Shown: positions 33,401-44,619, counted from the first letter of the stretch. The stretch: 64,000 nt of DNA from Liopterus haemorrhoidalis (GCA_963971575.1 OZ020611.1:8466933-8530932), one strand, 5' to 3'. Numbers and translations: made by a program. The notes: a model not told the origin generated them from the letters alone.

Positions 33401-33702
33401 AAATTTTTTTTTTTAAACATAATGCCACACTTACAACCAGCCACTCGCATGCGGTTATTTGAAGACAAGCCAATACGTCTGAAATCACTTTTACCGCAAC
33501 CATCTGCGAGGTCAACTTCCACCAGGTTGAGTGGGATGTACAGGTCGACCATGACTTCTCCTTTACAGGTCATTTCGTTGGTAAACTCTCTTCCAAGGTT
33601 AAGTATGTACTCCTCTTTGTATCCTTTTCCGGCTTGAAAGTTTAGCCAAACCTGAAAAGGACCCTTGAGAAAAGGTGTCCATCCATATAAATGGATAGAC
33701 AC
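33361..33702 (-). CDS. Unidentified protein segment in tandem unit X, copy 2
   Basis: A 113-codon minus frame beginning MSIHLYGWTPFLKGPFQVWL and containing CKGEVMVDLYIPLNLVEVDL and CGKSDFRRIGL. I do not recognise it. It is likely real because the decayed copy near 32520-32700 differs from it mainly at third codon positions in this frame (for example GGA/GGG, GTC/GTG, ATC/ATT, CTC/CTA), a sign of past selection on this protein. The last ~25 residues run into AT-rich sequence and may not belong. No signal peptide or membrane segment is visible. It may be an exon of a host gene family or part of an unknown mobile element. Confidence 0.4.
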   Translation of the reverse strand: MSIHLYGWTPFLKGPFQVWLNFQAGKGYKEEYILNLGREFTNEMTCKGEVMVDLYIPLNLVEVDLADGCGKSDFRRIGLSSNNRMRVAGCKCGIMFKKKNLNIHYSLIFTRIT

Positions 33703-34170
33703 TTTTTAAAAGGAGAGAGGAATGTAACGAATCGCTAAAACATCACCAGAAATCAGCTCCAAAACTTTAGAATATCTCCAGTCATGTTCAGAATTTAATT
33801 TTGAGAACTGTTAGTATTTTTAGAGTTTTTAAAGAGTTCATTACGGTTGAAATATTTTAGAATCCAGATAATAGAGAATAGAATATATTTTATTGTTCAA
33901 AATAACTTTTGTTCAAAGTTATTGCCTAATAACTTTGAACACTAAAATACCGTTGAACAATTTTAGACTTTCATTCCTGAAAATGCTATCAGAACTCTTA
34001 TATATACACCCATCTCTCTGTAGACAGAGATGAGATGTATTCGGTTTGGCTAGCGAGTAGAACTAAAATTGTTGAATTCTTAGAGGCGATTATCTGGTGG
34101 TTTACCTTATTCTGTTTTTATCTAAATTATTATATATTTTCACTTCAACTTATTCTTTTAAATATTATAT
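33464..34170. repeat. Tandem unit X, copy 2
   Basis: About 977 bp downstream of copy 1. It includes the coding segment above, a perfect 13-bp stem hairpin (GTTCAAAGTTATT, GCCT loop, complement; about 33912-33941), TTATATATA (near 34000) and a 3' part with TTATATTATAATAAATC. A third, non-coding copy lies at 48390-48805. Confidence 0.75.
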
Positions 34171-35170
34171 TATAATAAATCTTAAGGTTTCACTTTAAAC
34201 AGTCTTACCTAACATGTGTTAACCTTCACCTTTAACAACTTAAGTGATCAGCTACGCAGACTAACTACAAGATGCTTGATTAGTCGGTTGGTAAGTACTA
34301 TTACATATCATTTAATTCACATGGCATAATGATGAACCTAGATAAAACTCACGCCTAGTACCCAAACTCTTTTAGTCAAGAATCTCGCTTCAGTTTGAGA
34401 TCAGACTTTATATTATATCACAGGCTCGCTACCTAGTTAATAAAAGTGGTACGATATAAAGCAATGTATCAGGGGCTTGCTACAACACTCTCGCTCAAAT
34501 GAGAGCAGGCAGACCGCACACAAGGTGGATGGACAACGTGATTTTCACCAAAACGAAGGCATACTACTAGGAGCTCTAGACCAGCTGGTCCATAAAAAGA
34601 CATTATATACTCGTATTTCAACCTTTAAGTTTAACAGATTCTACATTTAACATATTTTGTTCAAAATAACGCTATTAATAAGTTAAGTTACGATTTTTGG
34701 TGAACAGCAATGGTGGCTATTTGCGTAACGCTAACGTTATCGCTATTGGTAAGGCTAATAGTTGGACCTAAGTACCAATTCTCTAGAAGTAATTAGATCT
34801 GTACTGTAGATATTCTAAGAATGAAAACAGAATATTTATGTTAAAGAGCCACACATTTCTGCAAGTCAAATTTTCATTAGTAGATTTCTTTTTTAAAAAA
34901 ATGAGTTTATCCGTAAAAACTTTGTGACGTTCAATGAAAAATAACTCAAAGCGTAGACGAGCAGGAAATATGTAAATCAGCGAAAACAAGAGAACTCGAG
35001 AAAATATTTTAAGCAAATTTAACAAGAGATTTCCTTTGATCACACGAATACATGTATGTTAATTTTTATTTGACGGAAAATTTAATTAACACTTTTAAAA
35101 TCATTGAATTTCATTTTTACCTGCACTGTACAACTGCATTAAACCCTTTCTCGTGAAACTTGCTGCTCCT
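34171..35170. other. Mostly unannotated; small LINE and dispersed-repeat pieces
   Basis: 34498-34605, plus strand, encodes RAGRPHTRWMDNV, the GRP..RW.D motif at the C-terminal end of several LINE families, in isolation. 34950-35050 is the inverted partner of 4205-4320. Otherwise nothing recognised. Confidence 0.45.
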
Positions 35171-35280
35171 ATTTAATTTGCACATATGCAACGCTAGGAT
35201 AACGTAAATTGTAGCGTGAGTCTTGTAGCGTGAGGGTAGGGTAAACACCATAGTTCTTATAAGTTTCTTTTAAAATATGT

Positions 35281-35335
35281 GTTCGCGACAGTCGCGCGAA
35301 TTATAAATATTTATGTGGGGGGGTTCTCAGTCCCC
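35281..35335 (+). promoter_or_regulatory. Candidate Pol II core promoter with hairpin at the initiator
   Basis: CGCGACAGTCGCG palindrome, then TATAAATA (from 35304) and, 27 bp on, TCAGT, an arthropod initiator match. The initiator lies in the loop of a G6/C6 stem (GGGGGG…CCCCCC). Spacing fits TATA/Inr. It may be an LTR promoter; no downstream gene is seen. Confidence 0.4.
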
Positions 35336-35553
35336 CCAACATTATTTTTAGTTTAGTAACCGAATTACATTCGAACCATCTGTGTCGTGTTAGTTCTTGT
35401 ACTCAGTTCTGCCTGTACGCGACTGTAGTTGGCTTTTGAAGTATGTCTTAACCACATGTTAAAATTTGCAAAGCAACATGTTAAAATCTAAACAAATATC
35501 AAACAAGTAGCATGTTAAAAAAATATTTTATTGTAGTATTTTCAACAAAATAT

Positions 35554-35745
35554 TTATAATAAAAGTTGGACATGTTTTCCATTCTTTTCAGTACATTTAA
35601 GAATTCTTCGTCGGAGACCATCAATTACATTATGTAACATAACAAGTTTCTTATTAATTTCGTCACATTTTTCTTGTATTCTCTGTCGAAGACCTTCTAA
35701 ACTACGAACAGTTTTTGCAAAGATAGAGTTTTTTAGACCTTGCGT
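35554..35745 (-). pseudogene. Transposase C-terminal fragment (Tc1/mariner-like, DUF4817-associated type)
   Basis: Minus frame: TVRSLEGLRQRIQEKCDEIN, then LRRRILKCTEKNGKHVQLLL and a stop. The L..RI..C..I … R…C…NG.H…LL pattern ends a group of insect transposases. Only about 60 codons. Confidence 0.5.
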
Positions 35746-35865
35746 GCCACGGTATATTCAGTAGAAAGTGTCAAATCGACTTTTTTATATTTGTTATAAT
35801 TTGTCTTGTTTTCGCATTTAGAAATTATCTATCGACTTTATTTTTAAGAAGATCTAAATCGTATT

Positions 35866-36006
35866 TTGTTATATTTCTTTTGTTTTTTATATATGAGTGA
35901 CGTGGCCCAATGTCCTATTTTTAGTGTAAAATATACATTGTAAGCCACGTCATTCATATATGAAAGACTATAGAAATACAAAAGACAAAAGAAATATAAT
36001 ACAAAA
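35866..36006. repeat. Foldback repeat
   Basis: Imperfect inverted arms: TATATGAGTGACGTGGC against the complement of GCCACGTCATTCATATA, extended outward by TATTTCTTTTGT-like sequence on both sides. About 140 bp in all; probably a small palindromic MITE. The 82-codon frame across it is a by-product. Confidence 0.55.
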
Positions 36007-36383
36007 ACATACACTTCGCGTAATACTAGCTTCATAATAACTAAGTTACAAGAATGAAAAGATAGTTCCATCAGCATCAAAACCACCATCAACTCTCAGT
36101 CACCTGTTACTACAAAAAACTGATCTTAATTAACAGTAAAAAAATATTTTAAATGCTCACATTTTAAGCAAAACTACAACGAGAAAAGCTTGGCCAGAAA
36201 ACATGTCAGAATGGTTTCAACATTTGAACTGTTTTCTCAGGAACCCTATAGTTGTGCTTGGCATGTTTCAATTTACTCCATAAATAAATTTATTTTTCCA
36301 CAACTATATACGTTCATTACAAGCATGTCAGTGATTTGTAAATGTAGCATGGTCCCCACTCCTTTTTATTACACGCCGCTGAC

Positions 36384-36458
36384 CTGTTACGTAATGAGCT
36401 CATTACGTAACAGTTTGAGCTCATTACGTAACAGTTTGAGCTCATTACATAAAAGGTT
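36384..36458. promoter_or_regulatory. Tandem TTACGTAA palindromes (bZIP-like sites)
   Basis: A 30-bp perfect palindrome (CTGTTACGTAATGAG and complement, 36384-36413) starts a 21-bp tandem unit GAGCTCATTACGTAACAGTT+T repeated nearly three times. TTACGTAA occurs at 36387, 36403 and 36424 and TTACATAA at 36445. TTAYRTAA is the known site of PAR/E4BP4-type bZIP factors (Vrille, Pdp1). The 21-bp spacing is two helical turns. No target gene is visible. Confidence 0.5.
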
Positions 36459-36470
36459 CAAGCAACAATG

Positions 36471-36917
36471 GTCGAACGTTCCTAGGCAACGTAATATATA
36501 GATTGAAAGCGTATGTCAAATTATTGTTAGTTTGTAAAGGAAACCGGATTGAAATTAATATAGTTTGAGGCGCCCGCTCCCAGCCTAAGTAAGTTAGGGT
36601 GGCCAGACCGTCACACAAATGGTCTTCGCGGAGGCGACCTCGAAGGACCACCAGCAGAAGGCTGGAACATAGAAAGAAAAAGCGGTTATGTGACACGAAC
36701 GCACCGATTTGAGCACCTGAGGAAGACACGGACGACCTAGAGGAAAGAAGAGGGGATATAAACTCCTCTGCTCCTAGGGGCTGCTCTAGGAGACTAACAC
36801 AAGGAAAATGATAGCCCTAGCTGGGGTGTAGACGGGTAAAATCCTAGACCCACAAGTAATGGCTATGGAGGAACCAAACCTAGAAATCCCACGACGTCTC
36901 TGAAAACCCTAGCCAAG
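36471..36917. repeat. Repeat block A and adjacent unique sequence
   Basis: 36471-36545 (GGCAACGTAATATATAGATT) matches 37728-37810. The remaining 370 bp is GC-richer and not matched elsewhere in the window; no gene recognised. Confidence 0.5.
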
Positions 36918-37612
36918 CGACAAACAATGCGGAAAACGTTGCTCAACACGATGTATGTATCACATAAATAAAATCGCAGTACCACAAATACAATATTAAA
37001 TAATAAACTGTTAATATAACAAATTAATAATATTACAAAAATTACAGATGTTAAATTAAATTCAAATAAATCAGCACACTTGACCAAGAGATCAGCGCGT
37101 GCGAACAAAAAAATAAAAATTACGCGCTGAGGCGATAAAAACATAGAATTTATTTGTTACAAATAAAAGTATATTAAATAAACAATGAATTTAGTGGATG
37201 TAAAATTGGAATGGACTTACAGTAATGCTTTCCTAATAAATATTTAGAATATTTTTTTCCAACTTTACATCGGTGGCACTGGTGTCCCAAAAAACAGGTT
37301 CCTGGGTCCTCGGATAGATCCTTGGATGGTGTAGACACACACAAATAATTTAAGAGATGACACCAAGAGGCTGTAAAATCCCTAAACCCGTGATAGACGC
37401 GTATTATAACTTAGAAAACTGTAAATAATATTTCGGCTAGCGAACTACTCTCTGAACAGGTCAGTAATGGAGTGGATTAATTTAGTTAGATAATTTTGAA
37501 TCTTGCAAGTTGCGGCACTCAACATTTTAAGAAATACAAAAAGTTTTTGTGATTTAAATTATATTCATATAATTTAATTTAATATTAATAGCGGCCTTAC
37601 GGGCGCGACATA
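36918..37612 (-). repeat. LTR-like direct repeat, copy 1
   Basis: Shares with 38803-39550 the segments GACAAACAATGCG, AACAGGTTCCTGGGTCCTCG, AATTGGAATGGACTTACA and, at the right end, a GGGCGCGACA terminus (minus strand TGTCGCGCCC, an LTR-like start TG). About 700 bp. No reverse transcriptase is linked, so the retroelement nature is inference. Confidence 0.55.
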
Positions 37613-38802
37613 GTTAAAGTTGTCAAATTTTGTAAATATATTTATTGATTAGAGACTTGGTCAGTCAGTTAATCAGCTGAAGCAAATATTGTTATTTTAA
37701 CTGAATTTACATTCCGTGTGACACGTACATGACCATTGTTAGGCAACGTAATAAATAGGTTGAAAGCAACTGTTAAATTATTGATTGTTTTTTAAGGTAA
37801 CTGAATAAAAATTCAGTATGGAATAGTCGTGGAAATAGCATAGTATGAAACTTGCATGGGATAGTCATTTCTCATTCGTATGAATTGCGCTACTCGCCTA
37901 CGGCTCCTGGCGCAACTTTCATACTCGTGTGAAATGACCATAATTCCACGCTCGTTGCATAATATACTGTTTTGCATCTTTTTTTGTGAATAGTTTTTGT
38001 TTTTGTAATTTTGTTTTACATTTTGTAATGTAAGTCTGCAATTTTCACTAGGCAGGCCAAATCACAAGCATGCACAGGTTCCTTATGAGCCACTGCATAA
38101 AGACTCCCCCAAACTTAGTGGAATTTCATGACCTTTCGTTCAAGTTATTTGTCCTATATTATATGAATTTTGGCGTAGTTACCTTAAAATACTGTCATCA
38201 TTCATTTTTAAATACATTTTGAATGTTTATTTTTCAGTGATATAAACTCAGTAGGTAATTAGAGTCTAAATTAATTATTTTGTTTATATACTTTATGAGG
38301 GTATAATATGCATTTTTAAAGATAGGAGATTGGAGAACTGATTATTTTTATGACAACAAAAAAAGGGTTGAGAACACAGATTATTAAATTTTAAGGGAAG
38401 GGCTGTAATCTCGTTAGAGACATAAGTTAGTAGAGGATAAGCCTCCGAATAGTCGGGTGTAAACGTCTGAAGAAGGTAGTCAGTTACGAACCTCCAAAGA
38501 ATTTGGTTGAGAAGCCCGCTTACGTGGTCGTGGTTATGCTTAAAATTAACATCTGGTTAAGTGCGGACTTAAATTGTGGAATAATGCGTTAGGCAAACTT
38601 GAAACGGGTTTTAAACCGTGTGAGTGTTGTGGGTTTTGTTAAGAGGCTCTCTGTTGAAGTGTAATATGGTTGTGAGGTTTGGTGCGTCTCTAATGGGATT
38701 AAGCAGACGACTTTTATTGTAAGTTTCTGTAAATTTTGCATCACCAATTAATCTTAAATTATCATTAACATAGGTTAAGTAAAATGCAGACTTTAATTGA
38801 GC
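37613..38802. other. Spacer between LTR-like repeats
   Basis: Contains the second block A (37728-37810), an imperfect hairpin (arms 37864-37894 and 37909-37941) and otherwise no recognised feature. The minus frame 38611-38925 is not supported. Confidence 0.4.
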
Positions 38803-39550
38803 GACAAACAATGCGTAGACTTTTCTCAACACGATGGTTGTATCACAGAAATAAATACAGTACCAAAAATATACTATTATAACCAACTGATAATTTATTA
38901 CAAAAATTATTAATATTAAATACAAAAAAATTCAGATATTAAATTTAAATTCAAAATAAACAGCACACGTGAACAAGAGACCAGCGTGTGCAAACCAAAA
39001 TATACAAGTTGCGGCACTGATGCGATAACTGGCAGAATAGAAATATATGATATAAAAATATTAAATAAACAATGAAATTGAGTTAATGTAAATTGGAATG
39101 GACTTACAATAGATGTTTGCGTCATAAATATTGTACATAGAATATTTATCCCCAACTTTACATATGTGGTGCTGGTGTCCCAAAAAAACAGGTTCCTGGG
39201 TCCTCGGATGGTTGTTTTAACAGGTGTTGATGCACAAAAAAAATGATATCACCAAGAGGGTGAAATATCACTTAACTCGCGGTAGAGACGCGTGAATTTA
39301 TTTAGAAACTCAATATACAATTCGACAGACGAAGTGTACACTGATCAGGTCAGTATAAGAGTGATTTAGGTGAAAATAATGACTGGCATATAGCGCTTCT
39401 CAACATTTTTCTTACTTACCTACTTAATCCTGAAGCCTTTCTACCTTGCGGCGTAAGGCTAATAAACACAACATTTTTTCATAACACAAAAAGTTTTTGT
39501 GATTTAAATTAAATTAATTTAATAATAATAAGCGCCTAGCGGGCGCGACA
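38803..39550 (-). repeat. LTR-like direct repeat, copy 2
   Basis: Same organisation as copy 1, with TGTCGCGCCCGCTAGGCG at its minus-strand start. It is longer by an insertion near 39411-39470 (CTTACTTACCTACTTAATCC). The order block A / copy 1 / block A / copy 2 suggests a tandem duplication of a ~1.2-1.8-kb unit, with deletion in one. Confidence 0.55.
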
Positions 39551-41250
39551 TTCTATTTAATCGAAAGTCGATATGATAAATTTTTGGTCAATTTCCACAA
39601 ATTTGTTAAAATGCTTTCAGCTAGTTTTGCAAGTGGGTTCATTTGCAGTTAATCGACATCCGTTTCCATGCCATATTTTTTAACAATGTACCAGTGTGTA
39701 GAAATAAACCTTATCACAAATGAGGCTTCTGTACCAAAATTTTATTTTCTGCTAGCAGTTTAAGAACAGTGTTTCGCTGTGTGAATATCCTCGAGAAATT
39801 CACTCAGTCAATCATCGTAAATTTAGCGATCTTTCTAAAATCTCACGTATGTGAAGTGAGAATTATCGTACAACTATTCAACTTGTTAGAATGATTATGA
39901 TTCGCATCACATACGTATTTCTCGATCGTTGCTCGATTTCTATCTCAACTAGATTCAGCGTGTGCTAACGGCGAAGCAGTGAGTGTAACGCCGTTACCGG
40001 TAGCTTGAGGCGACTGTAGCGGCGATGGCGGCGGACTCAAAAAGCTGACTCACTACTTTGTCACTCCACTTCCCTAGAATATATGACTGCTGCCCATCCA
40101 CATATATTATTTGAGATCCACTCTCTTATATCACTGGAGGAAAGTGAAAAATTATTGATTCTGCAAAATTATGATTGCCTTTTAGTTTTTTATGTTTAGT
40201 TGCAAGAATCTAAAATATGGTTTTAAAGTGTTTAACTGTAATTGGGTACCTTGATGTATCGTGCCACACAAGATGAAATTGGATTAAAGACCAGACTTTC
40301 AATCTCCTAATAGATTTATTTTGCGTAACAATTTTCTTGAAAGAGATTTCGTTTTGTTCATTGCGAACTATCTTATTTAATAATACTTATTTTATTATGT
40401 GACTCACAGAACAGAGAACAGCAAGATTTGTATTTCTTAAATTCCTCTTTCTTCAAGTGCTTTACCTTCCTCGGAGGTTAGCGATCTTCAAGATTTTTGT
40501 TTACTTAACAACTTATTAATAAAATATCATCCTTTACCTATTGATATGAAGGCTGTCAATAGAAAAAGACACCTTTTAGATATCATCTAAAAATATATCA
40601 TCTAAACAGACCTTTAGATATCATCTAAAGGTGTATTATAGAAGTATTTGTACTGTTTTCATTCATTTTCTATTTATATTGGTACTGCATTGGCTTATGC
40701 CTATAAGTAATAATAATAATAATCATTATTATTATCATTATTCTCGCCTGAATAGCTCTATAATATAGCAGGCAGCGGTAAGGTAAACATAGCGTAATGA
40801 TTACTAATTATTTTCTATAATTATGATGATTAAATCCAATCCGGCCTCCAATATGACATCACCACACTATTGTAAGCCTTCTTGCCTTACGGAATGAGCC
40901 TGTTAACCGGAAAACAGTTTCCATAGATAATTTTGTCAAAGCCAAAACAAAGATATAAAGCTAGTAGTCTCATACTGATATTAAATTCCTGACTCAGGAT
41001 TTGGGTGCTAATACAAATTAAATGTATTTGGAAAAGATTTAGACTAATTACTAATAACGTGTAAATAAGGTAAGTGACAAACGTAGGCTAGAATAGGGCA
41101 TATAAAGTCACCAGGTAGTCGACCGAGAGTTCCGTAAAAGATTCAGAGCTCCAAATATACCTCAACACCTACCAATGGACCAATAACATCTGAACAAATG
41201 CTACCTAACTTTCTCCGTTATATTCTGATGCTGCACAACAAGCTTGTCTA
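39551..41250. other. No recognisable gene; hairpin at 40567-40633
   Basis: 40567-40633 repeats TTTAGATATCATCTAAA-like units and ends with ACCTTTAGAT/ATC/ATCTAAAGGT. A TAATAA microsatellite lies at 40709-40743. Region 39950-40080 is less AT-rich without a credible frame. Confidence 0.4.
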
Positions 41251-41462
41251 TTTATATTGTTTATTTATTTATTAAATTTTGGGCACACAATAGGCTTAAG
41301 CCCAATAAACGTATGGCACAAAGGAAATAACAAAAAAAAAATTTATACCACAATATCAAAAAAAGTAAAATTAAATTATCAGTAGGCAATAATAATAATA
41401 ATAATACTTAATAGTTAAATAGTACAGAATATTATATAAATTTTAGGTAAAATTTTGTAGTA

Positions 41463-42771
41463 TAAGGTGTCTCAAAAGAAATTTTATATTTAGTGGATCG
41501 ATTAAAAAAAAAGTAAGCCATATATAGAAAAAATGTTTATTAATTATTAAAATACACTTTTTGGGGATTTATTTCTTAAAAATAAAATCGTCTAAATGTA
41601 GACACTCGCGTTCTCGGCACTCATTTAATCGAACAGTAAAATTACTTATGACGTCTCGGCAGGTGGACTCAGGGATGGCTGCCATTGACGGATATTTTCT
41701 TTCAAATGCGCCAGTGAAGTCGGTTTATTGGCGTAAACTTTAGATTTAAGATAACCCTATAGGAAAAAGTCCATAGGGGTTAAATCTGGACTGCGTGGAG
41801 GCCAATTTATGTCACCTCTCCGGGAGATCAATTTGCCTGAGAAAATTTCACGAACACGTGGCAGAGACATATTGGACGTGTGTGAAGTTGCTCCGTCCTG
41901 TTGGAACCATGTTCTTTGGTTATAGCCAGGAAAGTTTTGCAGTTCAGGTACCAAGAAGTTGTCTAACATCTCCACATAACGCTCTGAATACACTGTAACT
42001 GCACGCCCCCTTTCGTCTTCAAAAAGTAAGGGCCGATAATTCCTCGCGCCGACATCGCAGCCCATACGGTCACTTTAGGCGAATGTAGGGGTTTCTGATG
42101 TTTGCGTTTCGGATTCGTTGCACTCCAGTAGCGGCAGTTCTGCTTATTTACGTGGCCATTAAGAAGAAAATGAGCTTCATCCGAAAAAAAAAAAAATGTT
42201 GGTAAACGTTGAAAATCGCTCAATCACCTGATTTACGAAATTAAGCCTCTGACTGGCATCTTGGGGCTTTAATTCTTGCACCAATTGAATTTTGTAGGGG
42301 TGCAGCTTTAGGTCTTTGTGCATAATGCGATGTAATGATGATCTATGCACATTTAATGCATTTGCGCGCTTCCGAATTGAAAGGTTCGGGTCGTCACGAA
42401 CAGACTGATTAACATTCTCCACGTTTTCTACCGTTCTTGATGACCTAGGTCGCCCGGATTTTGATTTATCCAGCGTTGTACCAGTCTCTTCAAACTTTTT
42501 AACCCAATGTCGAATGAGAGGAATGCTTGGCGCATCATTTAAGTGGCGAAAACCTCGAATACTGCAGAATTTTCTACGCGCTACAGTCGCCGAATCACCG
42601 TTTTTGTAAAACTCTCGCACGCATAACGCGCGGTCTGCTCCCGAGAAACGCTCCATAGCGACTGAATTCCCAAGAGCCAGGCTACCGATTGACATAACCC
42701 CCGCGCCCCTCGGATACGTTGCGTTCACGCAGTAAGCTAAATAAATATAAAATTTCTTTTGAGACACCTTG
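41463..42771 (-). mobile_element. Mariner copy M2, full length
   Basis: 1309 bp between TA dinucleotides, ends as in M3 (first base changed at the left end). Inserted in the minus-strand LINE. A short lesion set in the transposase shows it is inactive. Confidence 0.9.
41569..42656 (-). pseudogene. Mariner-type transposase (M2), three lesions
   Basis: Start MERFSGADRALCVREFYKNG at 42656; N-terminal and GRP-linker region open through NQVIERFSTFTN. An expanded A-run (42184-42196) shifts the frame at FSDEAHF; a one-T loss before FEDERGRAV shifts it again; TGG to TAG truncates MDFFLW. All three acidic blocks are otherwise present: DEAHF, FQQDGATSHTS, PPRSPDLT. I count 36 residues between the second and third Asp. 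Confidence 0.85.
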
Positions 42772-42773
42772 TA

Positions 42774-43740
42774 TATGAAAGATATATTTTTTTTGAAGGT
42801 GATAAAGCTTGTGGATAAAATATCAGGAAAATTATCATATTCAGTTAAACTATTCACATGTAAGAAAATGCAATTAATTGGTGAGTTATAGGCAGAATTA
42901 GTTTTGCTAAAAGGCAAAAATAAATTTACACTAATTCTAGTATTGTAAATTGGGATTTTGAAATTTAATTTATTAAGAAGATCAGGACAATTAATAACAC
43001 TGTTGAAAATTTTAAAACAAAAACATCATGCAGAATTATTTTCTTTCTAAGGATAACACTAGAGACACATTGAATCTAAAATTTAACATTTAAAAAAATC
43101 TAATTTAAATATTCTTAATTCGTTTAATATATACAAGGTATTGAGGAGACCAACATACGGTACAAATTCCGACTGACTTCTTACTAGGGAAAAATGAAAA
43201 GAAAGGAGTGTTTTATTGGATTTAAAGTCCTTTCCGATTCTAGATATAAATCCATGCATTTTGTAAGATTTTTTAATAATATATTCGATATGTAAGTAAA
43301 ATTTCAATTTAGTATCAAAATTTACACCAAGCTCCTTTACAAGTGAAACTTGTAAGATAATATCACCGTTTGCGTGATAGTTGAAATCAATTGTACTTCT
43401 GTTCCATGTTAAGAACATTTAAAAATATTCACATTTAAATTATTGGTCGTCCGAAAAATAGATAATCTATTTAAATAAGATTGTAATTGAAAACAATGTT
43501 GAAGATATAAAATTTTTAGAAAGATTTAAGATCATCAGCAAAGAAAAGGGAGTTACAGTAGTGAAAATAATAAATGATGTCATTAATAAAAATGATGAAT
43601 ATAAGAGGACCAAGGTGGTTGCCTGAGGAACACCAGAAGTGATTATTTTAACATCAGATTGATAACCATTTACAACAATACATATGTTCTTTTAATGTCC
43701 TATTTATTACATTATTTTGAAACCAAGTGTTGTCCAAAAA
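42774..43740 (-). pseudogene. Jockey-like RT, C-terminal half
   Basis: Order on the minus strand: SGVPQATTL with a frameshift, then FIIFINDII and FFADDLK (catalytic ADD), a gap, the 111-codon frame 43418-43083 (KELGVNFDTKLKFYLHIEYI, GFISRIGKDFKSNKTL, LVRSQSEF), then in broken frames VINCPDLLNKLNFKIPIYNT and LPFSKTNSAYNSPINCIFLH, the Jockey-type tail. At least three shifts. Confidence 0.8.
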
Positions 43741-43781
43741 AGCCGTACGATTTTTAGTTCATCCTTCAATTCACTGAAAAT

Positions 43782-43997
43782 TGTTATTATTAATGGTAAA
43801 GCTAAAGCTGAACGAATTAAAGAAATTAAATAAATATTAATAATAATTTATTAATGACATTTTTATCTATTAGAAATATTTACACGTCACTTATTACATA
43901 TTTTTATATTTCCATGGATACATGTATAAAACCTCTATCTCTTGCCATAGTGGTGTATCCATGGTATTATTGAGATCATCAGAGTCTCGATATATCA
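43782..43997 (-). repeat. Copia LTR (element C1, 3' LTR)
   Basis: 216 bp, the inverted near-identical partner of 44404-44619. On the minus strand it starts TGATATATCGAGACTC and ends …TAATAACA. A purine tract (TTGTGGGAGAG, 44001-44011) immediately precedes it and serves as polypurine tract. Confidence 0.85.
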
Positions 43998-44400
43998 ATA
44001 CTCTCCCACAATGATGATTTCAGATAATCCCATTTCTTTCACGCATTTTTCATTCTTGAATCTAGTTAGTCCTTTTGTGAAAACATCGGCCACCATATCT
44101 TCTGTTGGCTTATAATTTATATCAATTAAATTTTGTTCATACTTTTCTCTTACAAAATGGTATTGTATGGCTATATGTTTCGTACGAGAATGAAATCCAT
44201 TATTCTTCACAAGTTTTATGGCACTCTGATTGTCGTCAAAAATCGTCATTTTATTTTGTCCGACTTCATAATTCAATTCATTTAGAAAATCTCTAAGATA
44301 AATTGCTTCCTTTTTGGCCTGTGTAAGTGCCATGTATTCAGCTTCCGTGCTTGATAGCGACACTGATCTTTGTTTTCTGGCTTGCCATGATATTGCTCCT
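43998..44400 (-). pseudogene. Copia pol C-terminus (RNase H)
   Basis: Minus frame: GAISWQARKQRSVSLSSTEA then EYMALTQAKKEAIYLRDFL, NQSAIKLVKNNGFHSRTKHI (copia RNase H / C-terminal hallmark) and EDMVADVFTKGL. Open to its stop at 43995 but cut off upstream at 44400, where the inverted second element begins. Only about 130 codons of pol remain; integrase, RT and protease are absent. Confidence 0.9.
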
Positions 44401-44403
44401 TAT

Positions 44404-44619
44404 TGAAATATCGAGACTCTGATGATCTCAATAATACCATGGATACACCACTATGGCAAGAGATAGAGGTTTTATACATGTATCCATGGAAATATAAAAA
44501 TATGTAATAAGTGACGTGTAAATATTTCTAATAGATAAAAATGTCATTAATAAATTATTATTAATATTTATTTAATTTCTTTAATTCGTTCAGCTTCAGC
44601 TTTACCATTAATAATAACA
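44404..44619 (+). repeat. Copia LTR (element C2, 5' LTR)
   Basis: 216 bp, starting TGAAATATCGAGACTCTG and ending ATAATAACA. No TATA box stands out. It is nearly identical to the C1 LTR, so both elements belong to one family of similar age. Confidence 0.9.

Larger units (their letters stand above)
41255..43740 (-). mobile_element. Jockey-like LINE, interrupted by mariner M2
   Basis: The 3' UTR and TTTA/AAAT tail (41255-41460) and the coding part (42774-43740) lie on the two sides of the mariner, which sits at TA near the end of the reading frame. 5'-truncated near 43740, next to a copia LTR. Confidence 0.7.

Noticed and set aside
36384..36458. CRISPR-like repeat array
   Set aside because: Repeats are contiguous 21-bp units without spacers and the genome is eukaryotic.
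36445..36729. 94-codon minus frame in the GC-richer stretch
   Set aside because: No domain, no homologous frame in the related block A; not supported.
42177..42917. A single 246-codon protein starting MPFSKTNSAY
   Set aside because: The first ~50 codons are the tail of a LINE and the rest is mariner transposase read through its terminal repeat; the fusion is an insertion junction, not a gene.
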